Of a stretch of DNA of 64,000 bases, positions 44,191 to 55,735 are shown piece by piece (position 1 is the first letter of the stretch; each line of letters opens with the position of its first letter). This stretch comes from Garcia nutans (Eukaryota > Streptophyta > Magnoliopsida > Malpighiales > Euphorbiaceae), in NCBI GenBank assembly GCA_947685225.1, contig CANTUV010000031.1, positions 67,189,001 through 67,253,000 of the forward strand, written 5' to 3'. A program made the position numbers and the translations under genes. The notes under the pieces are model-generated. The model was not told the DNA's origin, did not search any database, and saw only the letters and a program-made list of their open reading frames with translations.

Positions 44191-45358
44191 CATTTCATAT
44201 AAATGTAAAAAACACTTAAACAATAATACAACTCAGGCAAGCAATAACTCATTTTAAATAACTTAAAAAACACAATAGAACAATGTTTAATCCGCCCAGT
44301 CACCATTTCAAACACAAACAACTATCAAGTTTACACACAATACATCGCTCATGGCATACTATTTATTAAGACAATAGCTTCAATGCATTCATCAACTCTT
44401 TTTGCAATTTAAAGTTATTACCCATTACACATTTTTTATTATCCAAGTTAATAATTGAAAAAATATTAGAAAAACAAACTGACCGAAGGAAATGAGCAAA
44501 GATTGATGAAAATACTGCGATTTTTTTTATGAAATTGAAGATTCAGCTAAATGATTGACTATAGGGGATTTGCAACTTGCTTCTTCGATTCAGAGTGAAA
44601 GAGAAGATTGAGAAGTTGATATTACCAGTTTTCGATTTTGAGAGAGAGGCTAGTTAGCTTCGGTTTTGATTTTTTAAATGAAAAGGAAAACTTTAATGCA
44701 TATTTATTAAATGCCCACCTATATAATTATAAAGTGCAATTTTGTTATTTTAGGGTCAGCTAAGATTAAGAGTGTCCAAAATATACTAATGCTTTTTAAG
44801 GGGGTCATTTTAGATGATTTTCCAAACTTGAACCATTTAAATAATTATTTAATAAATTTTATGAAATTTATTTTGGATTTCATAGTTTTATATTATAAAA
44901 TCAACTCCACAGTTATATATAGTTAATTACATAAATAACCTAAAATAAACTTCCATTTTTAATTTTTTGTCACCAACTTTTTTTTTTCAATTTTATGGTA
45001 AAAATCTTATAAAATAACAAAAATACCTAACTTGTACCATATTCAAAAAATTAGATTTCACTTAACTAAAACTTTTATTGCATAATCAAAATTACATGCC
45101 AATCTACTTAAAACAAAAAATATATATAATCGATCAATCAAACAAGCACAGAAAGAAGGAAAAAAGATTTGCACAACTATAAAATAAGAATCTGTTAAAT
45201 TTTAATTATATTTAGTTATATATCAATATATTAAAATTGATTTGTAAAATTAACATTAGTATAAAACTATTATATACAATTATATTTGTTTTTATGTTAT
45301 ATAAAACTAAACATAATTATTGACTTCCAAAAACAATATCATAATACAACCTCTATAA
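44191..45358. other. AT-rich intergenic sequence
   Basis: No gene is recognised. A 71-codon plus frame at 44711-44926 is low-complexity and has no family signature. Confidence 0.4.
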
Positions 45359-45368
45359 TTTAGTATTT

Positions 45369-46394
45369 AGAGAAGGTACAAATAAACCCCTAATATTTTC
45401 GCAACGGTACACATTAGCTCCTAAAAAAAATTTGGCTCAATTATACAGATTTTTTTGAAATCAATTTTTTAGGCCCCCTTCTAACTCTAAACACTAACAG
45501 AGTTAATTACTTTCCTTATAATATATATTTTAATATAATAAAAAATTAAAAAAAATAAAATGAACCCATATTGGGTTTCTTCTTCTTCTTCTTCTTCTTC
45601 TTCTTCTTCTATAAACAAAACAAACAGCTTTTAAAACTTTGCAAATTCCATTATCCTAAATCTAAGAATTTGAAAAAAAAAATGATTTTTAATTCTTAAA
45701 AGAAAAAAATTACTTTGTATTATGCACCCACATTAGATTGTGTGGTTGATTTTGTAGGAAATAAAATGATTATGTAAGTGATTTTGTGGGAGATTAAATA
45801 CTTATGTCAGTTATTTTGATAATTGGTTATTGGTGGAATCAATTTGGGGTTTGGTTTTATTTTTGTTCAATGAACCATATTTTATGAATCAATTTGGATT
45901 TGATTCAACTGTTTTTTCTTTTAAAAATCTAGATTTTTTTTCTTTTCATTTAAACTCTAGATTTTTTAGAATATGGGTGCTTTCATATATGGGTTCTTTC
46001 AAATCTAAGTTCTTTCAAATTTAAATTCGTTAAAATCTATAACTTGATTTCGTTATTCTTTGTTTTTTCTATTTGTGTTTTTTTTATAGGTTAATCTACA
46101 TGAGTTGGTGATTTTATTATGTTTCTTCTATTTTTTGGGTTTTTGTTATTCATCTTTTTTGTTACTGCATATTTTTTGTGTATGTTCTTTAATTTTTTAA
46201 TTTTTTTTTTAAAATTTATTTGATTATTATATTAAAATAAAAACTATAATTTTAATGGAGTTACATATCTATTGTTAATGAGGGGCCTAAAAAATTGATT
46301 TCAAAAAAATCTGTATATAATTGAGCCAATTTTTTTTAGGGGCTAATGTGTACCTTCGTGAAAATATTAGGGGTTGATTTGTACTTTTTCCCTT
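45369..46394. mobile_element. Mutator-type MITE with 9-bp target duplication
   Basis: Inverted ends of about 125 bp run from GGTACAAATAAACCCCTAAT on the left to its complement ATTAGGGGTTGATTTGTAC on the right, including matching GGCTCAATTATACAGATTTT segments. The 9-bp duplication TTAGTATTT lies at 45360-45368 and 46395-46403. Ends plus a 9-bp duplication indicate the Mutator superfamily. The interior (about 800 bp) has no transposase. It contains a (CTT)n run at about 45578-45610. Confidence 0.85.
45578..45610 (+). repeat. (CTT)n microsatellite
   Basis: About eleven TTC triplets occur inside the MITE. Confidence 0.85.
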
Positions 46395-46403
46395 TTAGTA
46401 TTT

Positions 46404-47690
46404 GCAGGTATATACTACATATAAATGCATATATTTGTTGATTTGAAAAATAATGACAATATACAGCTTTTATATCTTAGTATATATAATTATATATTAC
46501 ATATAACTATATAAATTTATTAAATTCTAAAAAGAAGGGAAAAAGTACAAATTAGACTTAGGACTTTATGGGGTGTTCCACTTTTGACCCTAAACTTTTT
46601 TTTATCCAATTGAACTCTTTCACTTTCAAAATTAGCTTAAATAGGACCTTGTTGTTACATAAACTCAAATGGCATTAAATTTTGATGACATAGCAGTTCA
46701 AGGTCCCATCTCTTCACCACTTGGACACTGACTTGTGCTTAAAGTGAACACCAACGTGTACATAATTTCCCAAACATAGTAATTTATGATTGGGGCACAT
46801 TTTTAGACTAAAATGATAAGTTTAGGGTTTACTTTGAAATCCTAAACACTAATTCTATAATTTTGATATATGCCCTTTGATTTTTACATCATAAAATTCA
46901 TATAATCCCTAAAAACTTGAAAAATCTAGTCGACAATTTATTATAGACTCCGGATAGCATGTAGTGAGAGGGAAAGGAATGGATTTTTCTCTTTGTTGAA
47001 GATTTTTTGCGGTTTATTCATATAAGGTACAAATGATTTTATTATATTATATTAATTTTATTATATAAAAATGGTTTTCGTAGGTCCTTTTTGTTAAAAT
47101 TAGTGTCAATCTTGATATTTTATCTATGGTTTGGGATACAAGTGGGGTTCATTGTGTATGTATATTTATTTTTGATGGGGATGTTTTTGTGTAGGTTTAG
47201 TTTCTTATTTTATTATTCTTAATGGGAGTGGTCCCAAAGATGTTTTTTTTATTATAGTATTAAAGGTTCCTTTTGTCTCAAATATGCACATGTGTTCCCT
47301 GGAAAAGATGCTTTTTTTATTATGCTATGTGCATTATTAATGGGAGTGATCCTAAAGATGCTTTTTTCATTTTTGGATAATGTGTCATGTTAAATTAAAG
47401 AAGCATAAATCTCTTTTAGGTTGTTAATTAATCTAGTTAAGTTTAATTGATTTAATGTTGTTAAAATAATGTAATTAAGGTTAATTGAGATTCTAATGAA
47501 CATTGGGGTTGATTTAATTCCAAACAAGGTTAATTGAAATTAAAATAAACAATTAATTTTTAGTCAGAATTGCAATAAACATTTTAGTTGTTTTGTTAAT
47601 GGGACATCAATTGGTTAAGTTATGTAATTTGCTAGGGTAGTAAAATTAGAAGTTATTGTTAAATTTCATGATTTTTTTTTCTGTATAGGT
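46404..47690. other. Probable 5' non-coding part of a MULE
   Basis: At about 46540 GGGAAAAAGTACAAATTAGA resembles the end of the neighbouring MITE. It leads through non-coding sequence to the transposase remnant at 47695. No matching right end is present because an LTR element interrupts at 48545. Confidence 0.4.
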
Positions 47691-47694
47691 TGCC

Positions 47695-48549
47695 TATGGG
47701 AACAATGGATTTGATGTTCTGCTATAAAGGTAAATGGAAATTTTTACCAGTTTTTTCATATGTTGATGGGAAAAGTGAGAAAATAGTGATTTTGACATGG
47801 ACTTCTTATCCTACATCAATATAATGAAGATGTATCATGAGGACTTAGGGTATCCAAATGTGACAATTGTATATTATTGAAGAGAAGGTGATGCATTGGT
47901 GAAGGGTTTGTTTATGGTACAAAATGACGACGATATTAGGAAAATTTAAAGTGTGTAATGGCTGGTGTGTGGGTGAAAGAGATCATGATGTTGAGTGCTT
48001 GATTTTGCCTAGGATATGGAATTATTGGCCATAACTAATAGTCAACAAGAGATTAGAACACAATGTAGTTATGCAAAGCCTTAAGATAATGCAGATTGTG
48101 TTCAACCAGTAGATTTTGAGACACAATTGATGCATATGTAAAAGTTGAAAATCAATCAGGGGGTTGAAACAAGTCATAAGGAAGAAGTAAATATAGAGAC
48201 AGGCATATGGGATTTTACTTCTACTATGGGCAATGATGGTAGTGATGAAGATGATGGGAGTTGTGCCAATTTAGAAACGGAGAGTGATTTCCATATGGAA
48301 GAGGCACTTATTAGACATGACAACATAATTGAATCTGAGAGTGAAGAAGAATCTAAAGATGAAGAAGATGAAGACTATGAACAAGAGGAAGAAAATGAAG
48401 AGCAAAAAGAAGAAGATGAAGATCACGATGATAAAGATGATGAGAGTGAGATGTTAATGCAACAAAGGAAGAAAGTGAGATATGATATGGATGATGACAA
48501 TCCACATTTTACACTTGGGATGACATTGGCAAATGCAATAGAGGTGTAA
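47695..48549 (+). pseudogene. MULE (MuDR-type) transposase N-terminal pseudogene
   Basis: ATG at 47695, preceded by a CTGTATAG acceptor-like site, gives MGTMDLMFCYKGKWKFLP and YVDGKSEKIVIL. After a frameshift DFLSYINIMKMYHEDLGYPN follows, then a TGA and GDALVKGLFMVQNDDDI. This is the PB1-like N-terminal domain of plant MULE transposases. A long acidic stretch (48330-48460, mostly Glu/Asp) and NPHFTLGMTLANAIE follow, which matches the start of the MuDR DNA-binding region. The frame ends at GTG TAA only because the LTR element begins TGTAAA at 48545. The catalytic domain is absent. Confidence 0.7.
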
Positions 48550-49154
48550 ACCCTTGATTTTGGCCCTAAGCTAGTTCGACCCTAATTAAAGAAAGCCTAA
48601 GTCATGATCAGTCCATTCTTAATAAGTTTAAACCTACTATAAGCTTTTAATTAGATTGTCTAGACCCTTATTTTTTTACCTAGTCCAGTCCAATATTTTA
48701 AAACAGTCCGAAATAATTTTTATAATATTTATTATTTATTTTAATATAACATTTTATTATTTAAAAATGATATTTTTTTAAATAAAAAATAAAATAAAAA
48801 TATATAATTATATAAAAAAAATAAAAAATAAAAAATTGGACAAACAAATCGACAAGCGATGCGGCAGAGCGTGGCGAGTCAATTCGCTGCAGGAGTGGCC
48901 TGCGGTGAATTGGCCTAACGCAGGCCAAGCCTACAGTGAATTACGCCCAACGCTAGCATGGCACGCAGCACACCAAGTGCTCGCATGGCCCGTAGCACGC
49001 CCAGCGCTCACAATTGGCCCAGCAGCTCGACTAGCAGCCCTCGCGGCCCGCGTTGGCCTATTTTTGCCTAAACCTATTTTTACTCGGAAACATTAATTTA
49101 TTTTCAGAATAGATTTTATTTCCTTAATAAATTAGGTTTTTCTTTTAATTTTCC

Positions 49155-49162
49155 TATAAATA
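49155..49162 (+). promoter_or_regulatory. TATA box in Tat/Ogre-like LTR
   Basis: TATAAATA in the context TTTTCCTATAAATAATAAC, about 610 bp into the LTR. Confidence 0.5.
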
Positions 49163-49717
49163 ATAACACTTTCAACGTAAACAGAAGAGGAAAATTTTGA
49201 AGCATATAATCAGGAAGCTAAAACCTTTAAACCTTTGAACGGCCAACATCAATTCAGTAATTAAAAATCAAACATTGTCCAATTCACAAGGCAGCAAGGT
49301 CTTGATATTGCTCTGCCAAAAATTAAGCATTGAGGCAGGTAGAAACTTGGATCAATCTCTTCAATTTGGTGAAGCCTTCAAACGTAGGTATGCTGATCTA
49401 ATTTTTGTTTATTAAAATCAAGTAATCATCTTCATCCTCCAAATATTCCTTCTTTAATTTAATTCACCGGTGATTTAAATTATTTCATGCATAGTTTAAG
49501 TTTCAAGTTAAAATAATAATATAGTTATTAAAACACTAACTCTAATTTATTCAAACCCTAAATCCTAATTAATTATGTTTTCCAAACCATCACAGTAGCT
49601 TATTCCTTTCAAATATCTAAGCTTTAATTTTATTTTCATAAGCTTCAATCTTATTTACTTCAGCCCTAAACCTTAATTAATTATGTTTTTAAATATTACA
49701 GTATCCTCATCTTTGTA

Positions 49718-49720
<3 letters not shown>

Positions 49721-49766
<46 letters not shown>
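49721..49766 (+). repeat. (AAT)n microsatellite
   Basis: About fifteen AAT triplets in tandem within the LTR. Confidence 0.85.
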
Positions 49767-50140
49767 TGAGTTTTCTATAATCCAAAATCCTATTTTTTAA
49801 ATCTAAAATCCTAAAATCTTAATTTTTAAACCAAAAATTCTCTAAAACCTAATTTATTCAAAACCCTAATATCTTAATGTCTAGTAAGCTAATTTTTGAA
49901 ATCCAAGACCCTATTTCCTAAATTAAAAATCCTAGCCTTGTTTTTCAAAACCCTAAAAACCTTAATTTGGTTATCAAAATTCTAAAACCCTAAATTTATA
50001 CATTTATACATTTATTTAGTTTTAGATTTGCTTATGTGATTGGTTATATATTTTATGAATGAGTTTATTATATGTTTTGATGATTAATTTATTTGATTTC
50101 GATGTTTGATTTATTTAATTTATTATGGATGGATGTTTTC

Positions 50141-50141
<1 letters not shown>

Positions 50142-50172
<31 letters not shown>

Positions 50173-50190
50173 CATTATTATTATTATTTG
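50142..50190 (+). repeat. (ATT)n microsatellite
   Basis: A long ATT/TTA run with one interruption (ATC), within the LTR. Confidence 0.85.
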
Positions 50191-50778
50191 TTTATCTTGG
50201 TATTAATAATATAAGAGGTATGTTTTCATTTAGTGGGTACCTCATTAGTTAAGCTTCATATAATTTAAATTATTTTTATATTTTGGGATTAATGTAAAGG
50301 GCACGTTTCCATCTTTTGGTGGGTGTCCTATTTAGTTTTAGACAGTAGACTATGTAAAAACATATTTCTATTCTCGGATGAGTGTCCATTTATTTGTTTT
50401 GTTTGAACATTGTTATGATTTTGAATAAAGTATTTGTTTATTCTTATGATTAGGTGTATTATAGATAATATAGTTATATTTAAGAATTTTATAATATTAA
50501 GACCTGAAAAGGAGGCAGTTTCCAATGAACCAAGCATTGTGGGGGTGCTGGGTCATTCTCACCTTCCTCACGCGTACCCAACTTTCCCAACCCAATAGGA
50601 GATCAAGGATTCATTAGGAATCGAGTCATCCACCCCTTTCTTTTTTTTTCAGCCCGTTCGGATGGAGACTTTATTTTCTCCGGGCTTAGGCCCGTGTTCT
50701 ATAAGGCCCTGAGCCTAACAGTGCGGAAGTAGCAAGAACCATTCCAATGGGAGTAGGGGTAAAAATTTCCATTCACAA

Positions 50779-50796
50779 TGGCGACTTCACTGGGGA
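50779..50796 (+). promoter_or_regulatory. Primer-binding site, tRNA-Arg type
   Basis: TGGCGACTTCACTGGGGA lies one base after the LTR end. From known Ogre/Tat elements, a TGGCGACTCC-type site primes from tRNA-Arg. The match is close, with T in place of C. Confidence 0.75.
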
Positions 50797-51884
50797 TAAA
50801 AGAAGTTGATTCCATTGGTCTTTATATTATTTTATTCTTTCTTATTATGATATTATCTATTGCATCATTTATATTGCATTGTGTGCGTGAGTTAGGACGT
50901 CCGTGTTATCTTTGTTGTGTTATGTAAGGGATACCATACTTTCGCTCAAGGTATGGAGATTGAGCATGGCATAACCACTCATAGCCTTGTACTTTTTGGT
51001 ATATACTTGCTATGGGAACCTAAGCCTTTTAACCCAAAGACTAAGGCTCGTGTAATTGATCTAGTTACTTTTCTTAGGTTTTTATCCTAAATACTTGTTG
51101 CTTGACTATGATTGATATATCTTGGTTTAAACCATAACTTATTTAGTTTATTCTTTTTCTAATATGACCTATCTATATTATAAGCTCAAAAATATTTTTT
51201 TTGTCTTTAAATCCAAGAGACCAAATTCCAAATTTTCAAAATCTTCAAGATGGGTTAAGAAAATCTTTTTCAACTCTATGACCCAAGGACTTTGAAACAA
51301 AATTATTTTTTTGCTTCAAAAGAGATTACAAATATTTAGGTCAATTATGAAAATATTAAAAATTAATTGTGAGCCTAGTTTATGCTAAGAATTATTAATC
51401 ATAGGCTTATTTTTGGCATGAATCCTTAGTTATTTTTCCAAGTAGGAAATCTATTTATGATAAACCCTTTAATTTAGTTTTAATCCACCACATAGCATAA
51501 AAGCTATCTTTAATTGATATTCAATGGATTAAAGCCTAAACTAATGAGAATTATCATGAACTGACTTCCATTTTTGAAAATATAACTATTAGTTAAAATT
51601 GACTGAGGGAATTGCTCGAAAACAGGATATCTCATGTTGGTATTTTGCTGACTCTATACCTAGAAAAAGAGACATGCCATTCGTGTGTAGAAGTTATAAG
51701 GTTGAAAGGAACGTCCTAATTAATTTTTTTGTTTGTTGTTTATGCATACATGCATACACGTATTGTATAACATATCATTGATCTTTTTTGACTTACAAAC
51801 TTAGAGTACAGCAGTTCAAAAGCGTACGACAACCAAACCTGTGCCAGTAACTGCAGCGACTCAATTAGCTTCTCACTGAAAGCA

Positions 51885-53070
51885 ATGGATCCCGAGCAAA
51901 TTCAAAGGATGGTGGACGACGTCCTCAATGCCAAGATAGAAGAGTTGAAGGAGGCCCTAGCCGAGTCTATGAGAAACTAACTGACTGCACTTTTGGAAAA
52001 TGCCGCTAAGGCATTTGCCAGCACAAAGAAACCAAAAGATAAGGGAAAGGCTAAGATAGTCAAAGTGGCCTTTGATGAAGACAAGAAAGCTATGGATGAT
52101 GATGACTGGGAACAATACTACTAAGATCAACAAGAGGGCAAGAAAGAAAAGGAGACTACAGAAAAGAAAGCTGAATCTGCCGATGTCGAGAAGATGATTG
52201 CTGATCTGGAAAAGAAATTTGAAAAGAAGCTGAAAACTGAAGAAATGTCAGAGGTCGACAAGTTGTTTGAGCTAGATGAGGAGGTCCTATACAAGTTTAA
52301 AATGCCCTCCTTTGCCAAGTTCGATGAAATTGGAAATTCTCATCTCTATGTGAAGCAGTATGTCACTGCTATGCAGTCTGCCCGAGCTACTAAGGCTCAA
52401 ACTCTAAGGTACTTCATGCTCTCATTGGACCCTGTTGTCCAAAACTAGTTCAACACCTTGGAGGATGATACTCAAAAGAGCTGAGATTTACTATACAAAG
52501 CCTTCATTCAACAATATGGGTATAATGCCGAATTGGAGGTTATTGTAATAGAAGTTGAGTCCAATCGACAAAGGCTAAATGAGAACTTTGTAAACTATGT
52601 GAAGAGGTGGAGGAATAAGGCTGCATTGCTTAAGAGGAGGCATGATGAATTAGATCAGATTAGGATGATTGTGAGAGGGGTGTTGCCTAGTCTTCGTGAA
52701 AGGATGTCTCATACACTCATCCGGGATTTCAAAAACCTTCTGCATGCCGGTTTGCAAATTGAAGAGTGGAAAAGGGAGAAGAATCGCTTTCGGCAAGAAG
52801 GAATGAGAAAGGGAACTATCAGTCTGGTAATCAGAGCACTCAAAAGGCAGTGGATGTTAATACAACAGGTCAAGCAGGAAGGAGGCAGTTTTTAGAATTG
52901 GAAAAGCTGTTGTCTTGGGTTCTCAATAAGCTATAAAATAAGGGATTGTTACAACCCTTGACCCCTCGTTCCTTGCCTAATCCTTTTCCATCAAACTTTG
53001 ATGCTAAGGCATTCTGCCAATTTCATTAAATGCAAGGGCATGAGATGGACAAGTGTGTGAGGTTGAGGCA
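51885..53070 (+). pseudogene. Tat/Ogre-like gag
   Basis: ATG at 51885 gives MDPEQIQRMVDDVLNAKIEE. The frame keeps phase to about 52893 but has in-frame stops near 51978, 52122, 52446, 52482 and 52893. The core reads YKFKMPSFAKFDEIGNSHLY, then AFIQQYGYNAELEV, ESNRQRLNENFVNYVKRWRN and LIRDFKNLLHAGLQIEEW, a gypsy gag of the Tat lineage. A Cys/His segment (FCQFH, stop, MQGHEMDKCVRLRHEI) follows near 53010-53070. No capsid frameshift is seen; decay is by stop codons. Confidence 0.75.
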
Positions 53071-54660
53071 TGAGATCTAGAAGTTACCTGAACCAGATAA
53101 TCCCAGCACAAAAGACAATCCTTTGCCAAGATTCAACAGGTGCCACCACCAGCAACCTTCATGGTGGGGGGAGGATTAGAGGAAGATTCTATCTTATCCT
53201 CCTTTCAAGATGGAAGTGTTAAAGATGTGAAGTAAGGAGAGATTTCATTCAACAAATTCCCCCCTTTTTAGCTTTAAAGTTGGTCATTTTATTTCATTTT
53301 CTTTGATTTTTTATTGGAATAATTATATTTTTCAAATTAAAATTATTTGAATAAATTACTTTTATTAAATTTATAATTTTATTGGCTTTTGGCAATATAG
53401 TGTTCAACCAATGATAAGTTTATCTTGATAATCACAAATTAGGATATCTATGCATCATGATCCAAATGACTTTACTAGGTAAGAGAATTGTTCTATAGAA
53501 TGGAACCATGTATATTTACTTAGAGAGGGCTCCTACATAATTACCCGTATTTAGATTCTAGTCGGTCTTAGAACATACTTTGATAAACTTTTGAGGTGAA
53601 ATTGAACTCTATTTATTTAAAGGAGAAATGATCTAGACATTATTTGATAAGACAACAACTAAAATCCACCTTATTAACATCGATCCATAGTTTGTCCTGT
53701 CGAGCCTTCATAAGATTTTAGCTTGTTTTTTTTTTTGCTTATAAGCCCAATAATCTACTCTATGTTGATGTAATATTTATGACAAGTCTGATGATCACTA
53801 AAATGAAGGGACAAGAAGATCAGGGAAAATGATGCTTAGTCTCAACCATAAGGACAGTTAAAATTTTATTCAAACCAGACCTAATTTCTTATTTCTATTT
53901 CGTCTTTAAGGTGGCATCAGGGCAACAAAGTGACCCATCCTCATTAAGGAAAATTCATGATACCTCATAATCAAAGACATAGGATAGCATAAACAAGGTG
54001 ACTTTCTTAGATCTATAATAAAAAAAATGGGTTTTGAGTTTGTGCAAAAGCAAAAAGAAAAGACGATGATCGCTTTGAATTAGATCTAGATTTCTCTCAA
54101 GAAGTTATAAGAAAATTGAAGTCTATCATCCATAGTTTAAAATGCCTAAAGTTTAAGATTGCTCCTAGTTGCTCGCCATTCTAACAAAAAGTTTATAGTG
54201 TGAAGATTTGTTAGCAGTATTACATCAACTCCAATTTGCAAATAGCCTTCATCTAATCCATGTCCCTTGTAGACCCCATTTCAAGCCTATTAAAGACCTA
54301 TTGATCTCTTTTTGAGAGGTAGAGTCTATTAGCGGAGATTGTTTGAATAAGCATGCATATGAGATAGACGTTATATAAACTCAATGATACCTTATAACCT
54401 AAGTAATGTGTATGTGCCTATCTGAAGTGCAATGGTTCCTGTTCAAATAGAATTAATTCCCGAGTTTAGTATGGTAACTAGGATTATGATGCTATTGATA
54501 TGATTATTTAAAAAGACCAAGCCCTAAGGTATATCGACACTAATTTGACAAAGCCAACATTTATTTACAAAAAAAAAGAAAAGAAAAAAAAAGAAGAAGT
54601 CCAAGTTGAGAAAGTAAATATTTCTTATTTATTTTGTATGACTGGTTAATACATTTTCAT
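53071..54660. other. Non-coding interior of Tat/Ogre-like element
   Basis: About 1.6 kb lies where pol would be expected. It is AT-rich, with stops in all frames and no RT or integrase motif. An A/G-rich run lies at 54570-54600. Confidence 0.5.
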
Positions 54661-54816
54661 TCACTGAGAAGGAGGAGGCAGAACTTGATCAAATAAAGCC
54701 CTGAAAGAGTCATCGCTTGATGGAGGAGGAGGCATATCACCCATTTGAAATTCGCTCGGTGGAAAAGTATCTAAGTTCCTATTTTCTTGAAATTCAGGCC
54801 TATAACAGTCATCATC
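54661..54816 (-). pseudogene. C-terminal coding fragment of unknown protein, cut by an LTR
   Basis: A minus frame encodes 51 residues including DDDCYRPEFQENRNLDTFPP, SEFQMGDMPPPPSSDDSFRA and LFDQVLPPPSQ before a stop at 54661-54663. It is Pro/Asp/Ser-rich with normal-looking codon content. It ends exactly at the chromovirus LTR boundary (54817), so its upstream part is displaced. I do not recognise the family. It could be the C-terminus of an antisense ORF of the Tat-lineage element, or a captured or host exon. Confidence 0.4.
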
Positions 54817-55505
54817 TGTCACGACCCAATTTGTACATATGTACGGTACATCCATGTACAGTACATCCGCGTACAGTAACAGGAGCCGTCCCAAGTAATC
54901 ACAAAAGAACACGAAGTGAAAGGAAGCTCTATAGGACAAAAAGGGCATAACTGAAAAGATTGTAAAAGTTCCGGGGAGGTGACTGTAATTTCAAAAAGTT
55001 TTGGAGAGGTAATTGTAATTTCCAAAAGTTGTACTGGAGGTTCTTAATAGTGCATATAACAGACTCCAGAAATGGAAAGTAGAGAAAAATTGGGTCGAAA
55101 CGGAACACCACGGTTTTTCCCAAAAATGCATAGTTTGAGAGATACAGTGGATTCTTGACCAAGGGTATTTTTGTCATTCTTGTGATAATAATGTATACAC
55201 TGGAAAACAAGACACGTAAAGGTATCCGAAGTAAACGGAAGGACTCCGCAGTGATCGATGTTGAAGAACGAACCTAAGTGGAGACCCGAATCACGTAAGG
55301 ACCTAAAGGAAATTTTTACAAAAGTCAAGGGCATGAACGTAATTTTTATAAATTAATTCAAAATCAAGAATGAATGTCGGAAATGGAAACGAGAGGTTGA
55401 AAGGAGGAGAACGATACATTTTACGCCTCGTAAAACCACCCGGGTACGAAGAAAAGGCAAAACCTTCCATTGAAGGGTATTTTGGTCTTTTCACTTCCAC
55501 CCATT

Positions 55506-55590
55506 TTCTAGAAAAGGGACACATGGCATAGTAATTTTCTAGAAAAGGATACATGGCATAGTAATTTTCTAGAAAAGGACACATGGCAAA
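55506..55590 (+). repeat. 31-bp tandem repeats in LTR
   Basis: Three copies of a unit with TTTTCTAGAAAAGG-ACACATGGCA, slightly diverged. It is present as two copies in the 3' LTR (about 63730-63786). Confidence 0.85.
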
Positions 55591-55727
55591 ATCTTGTTTA
55601 AAGACACTTTTGGGTTGGATTAATCTTAACCCTCCATATGGCACCATCCTAGTTAAAGATACTTTTGTGGTGGTTACATCTTAACCCTCCAAAATGAAAT
55701 TAATTAAATAAATGGAAAATGGAAAAA

Positions 55728-55735
55728 TATAAAAA
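55728..55735 (+). promoter_or_regulatory. TATA box in Tekay/Del-like LTR
   Basis: TATAAAAA followed by GGGAGAGAAGG. The same site is conserved in the 3' LTR near 63925. Confidence 0.5.

Larger units (their letters stand above)
48545..50777 (+). repeat. 5' LTR of Tat/Ogre-like element
   Basis: It has a TATAAATA box at 49155-49162 and a GC-rich tract at 48836-49060 containing repeated CAGC/GCCC words. (AAT)n at about 49721-49766 and (ATT)n at about 50142-50190 lie in the presumed R-U5 part. A pyrimidine-rich tract near 50638-50655 and CCCGTGTTCTATAAGGCCCT lie near the end. The start is set where MULE homology stops. Confidence 0.6.
48545..54816 (+). mobile_element. Tat/Ogre-like LTR retrotransposon, 5' part, no pol seen
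   Basis: The 2.2-kb LTR (48545-50777) begins TGTAAACCC and ends ATTCACA. It is followed directly by the primer site TGGCGACTTCACTGGGGA, a tRNA-Arg type used by Ogre/Tat elements. Gag lies at 51885-52893 with a Cys/His region to about 53070. After that no protease, RT or integrase can be recognised up to 54816, where a younger chromovirus inserts. It disrupts the MULE pseudogene at its left edge. The right LTR is not in the window. Confidence 0.7.

Noticed and set aside
48145..48549. Acidic ORF as an independent host gene
   Set aside because: It is continuous in context with a PB1-like MULE N-terminus, ends in a MuDR-like motif and is terminated by an LTR boundary, so it is a transposase piece.
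48836..49096. GC-rich 86-codon frame as a gene
   Set aside because: It lies in the U3 of the Tat/Ogre-like LTR and consists of repeated CAGC/GCCC words without a family signature.
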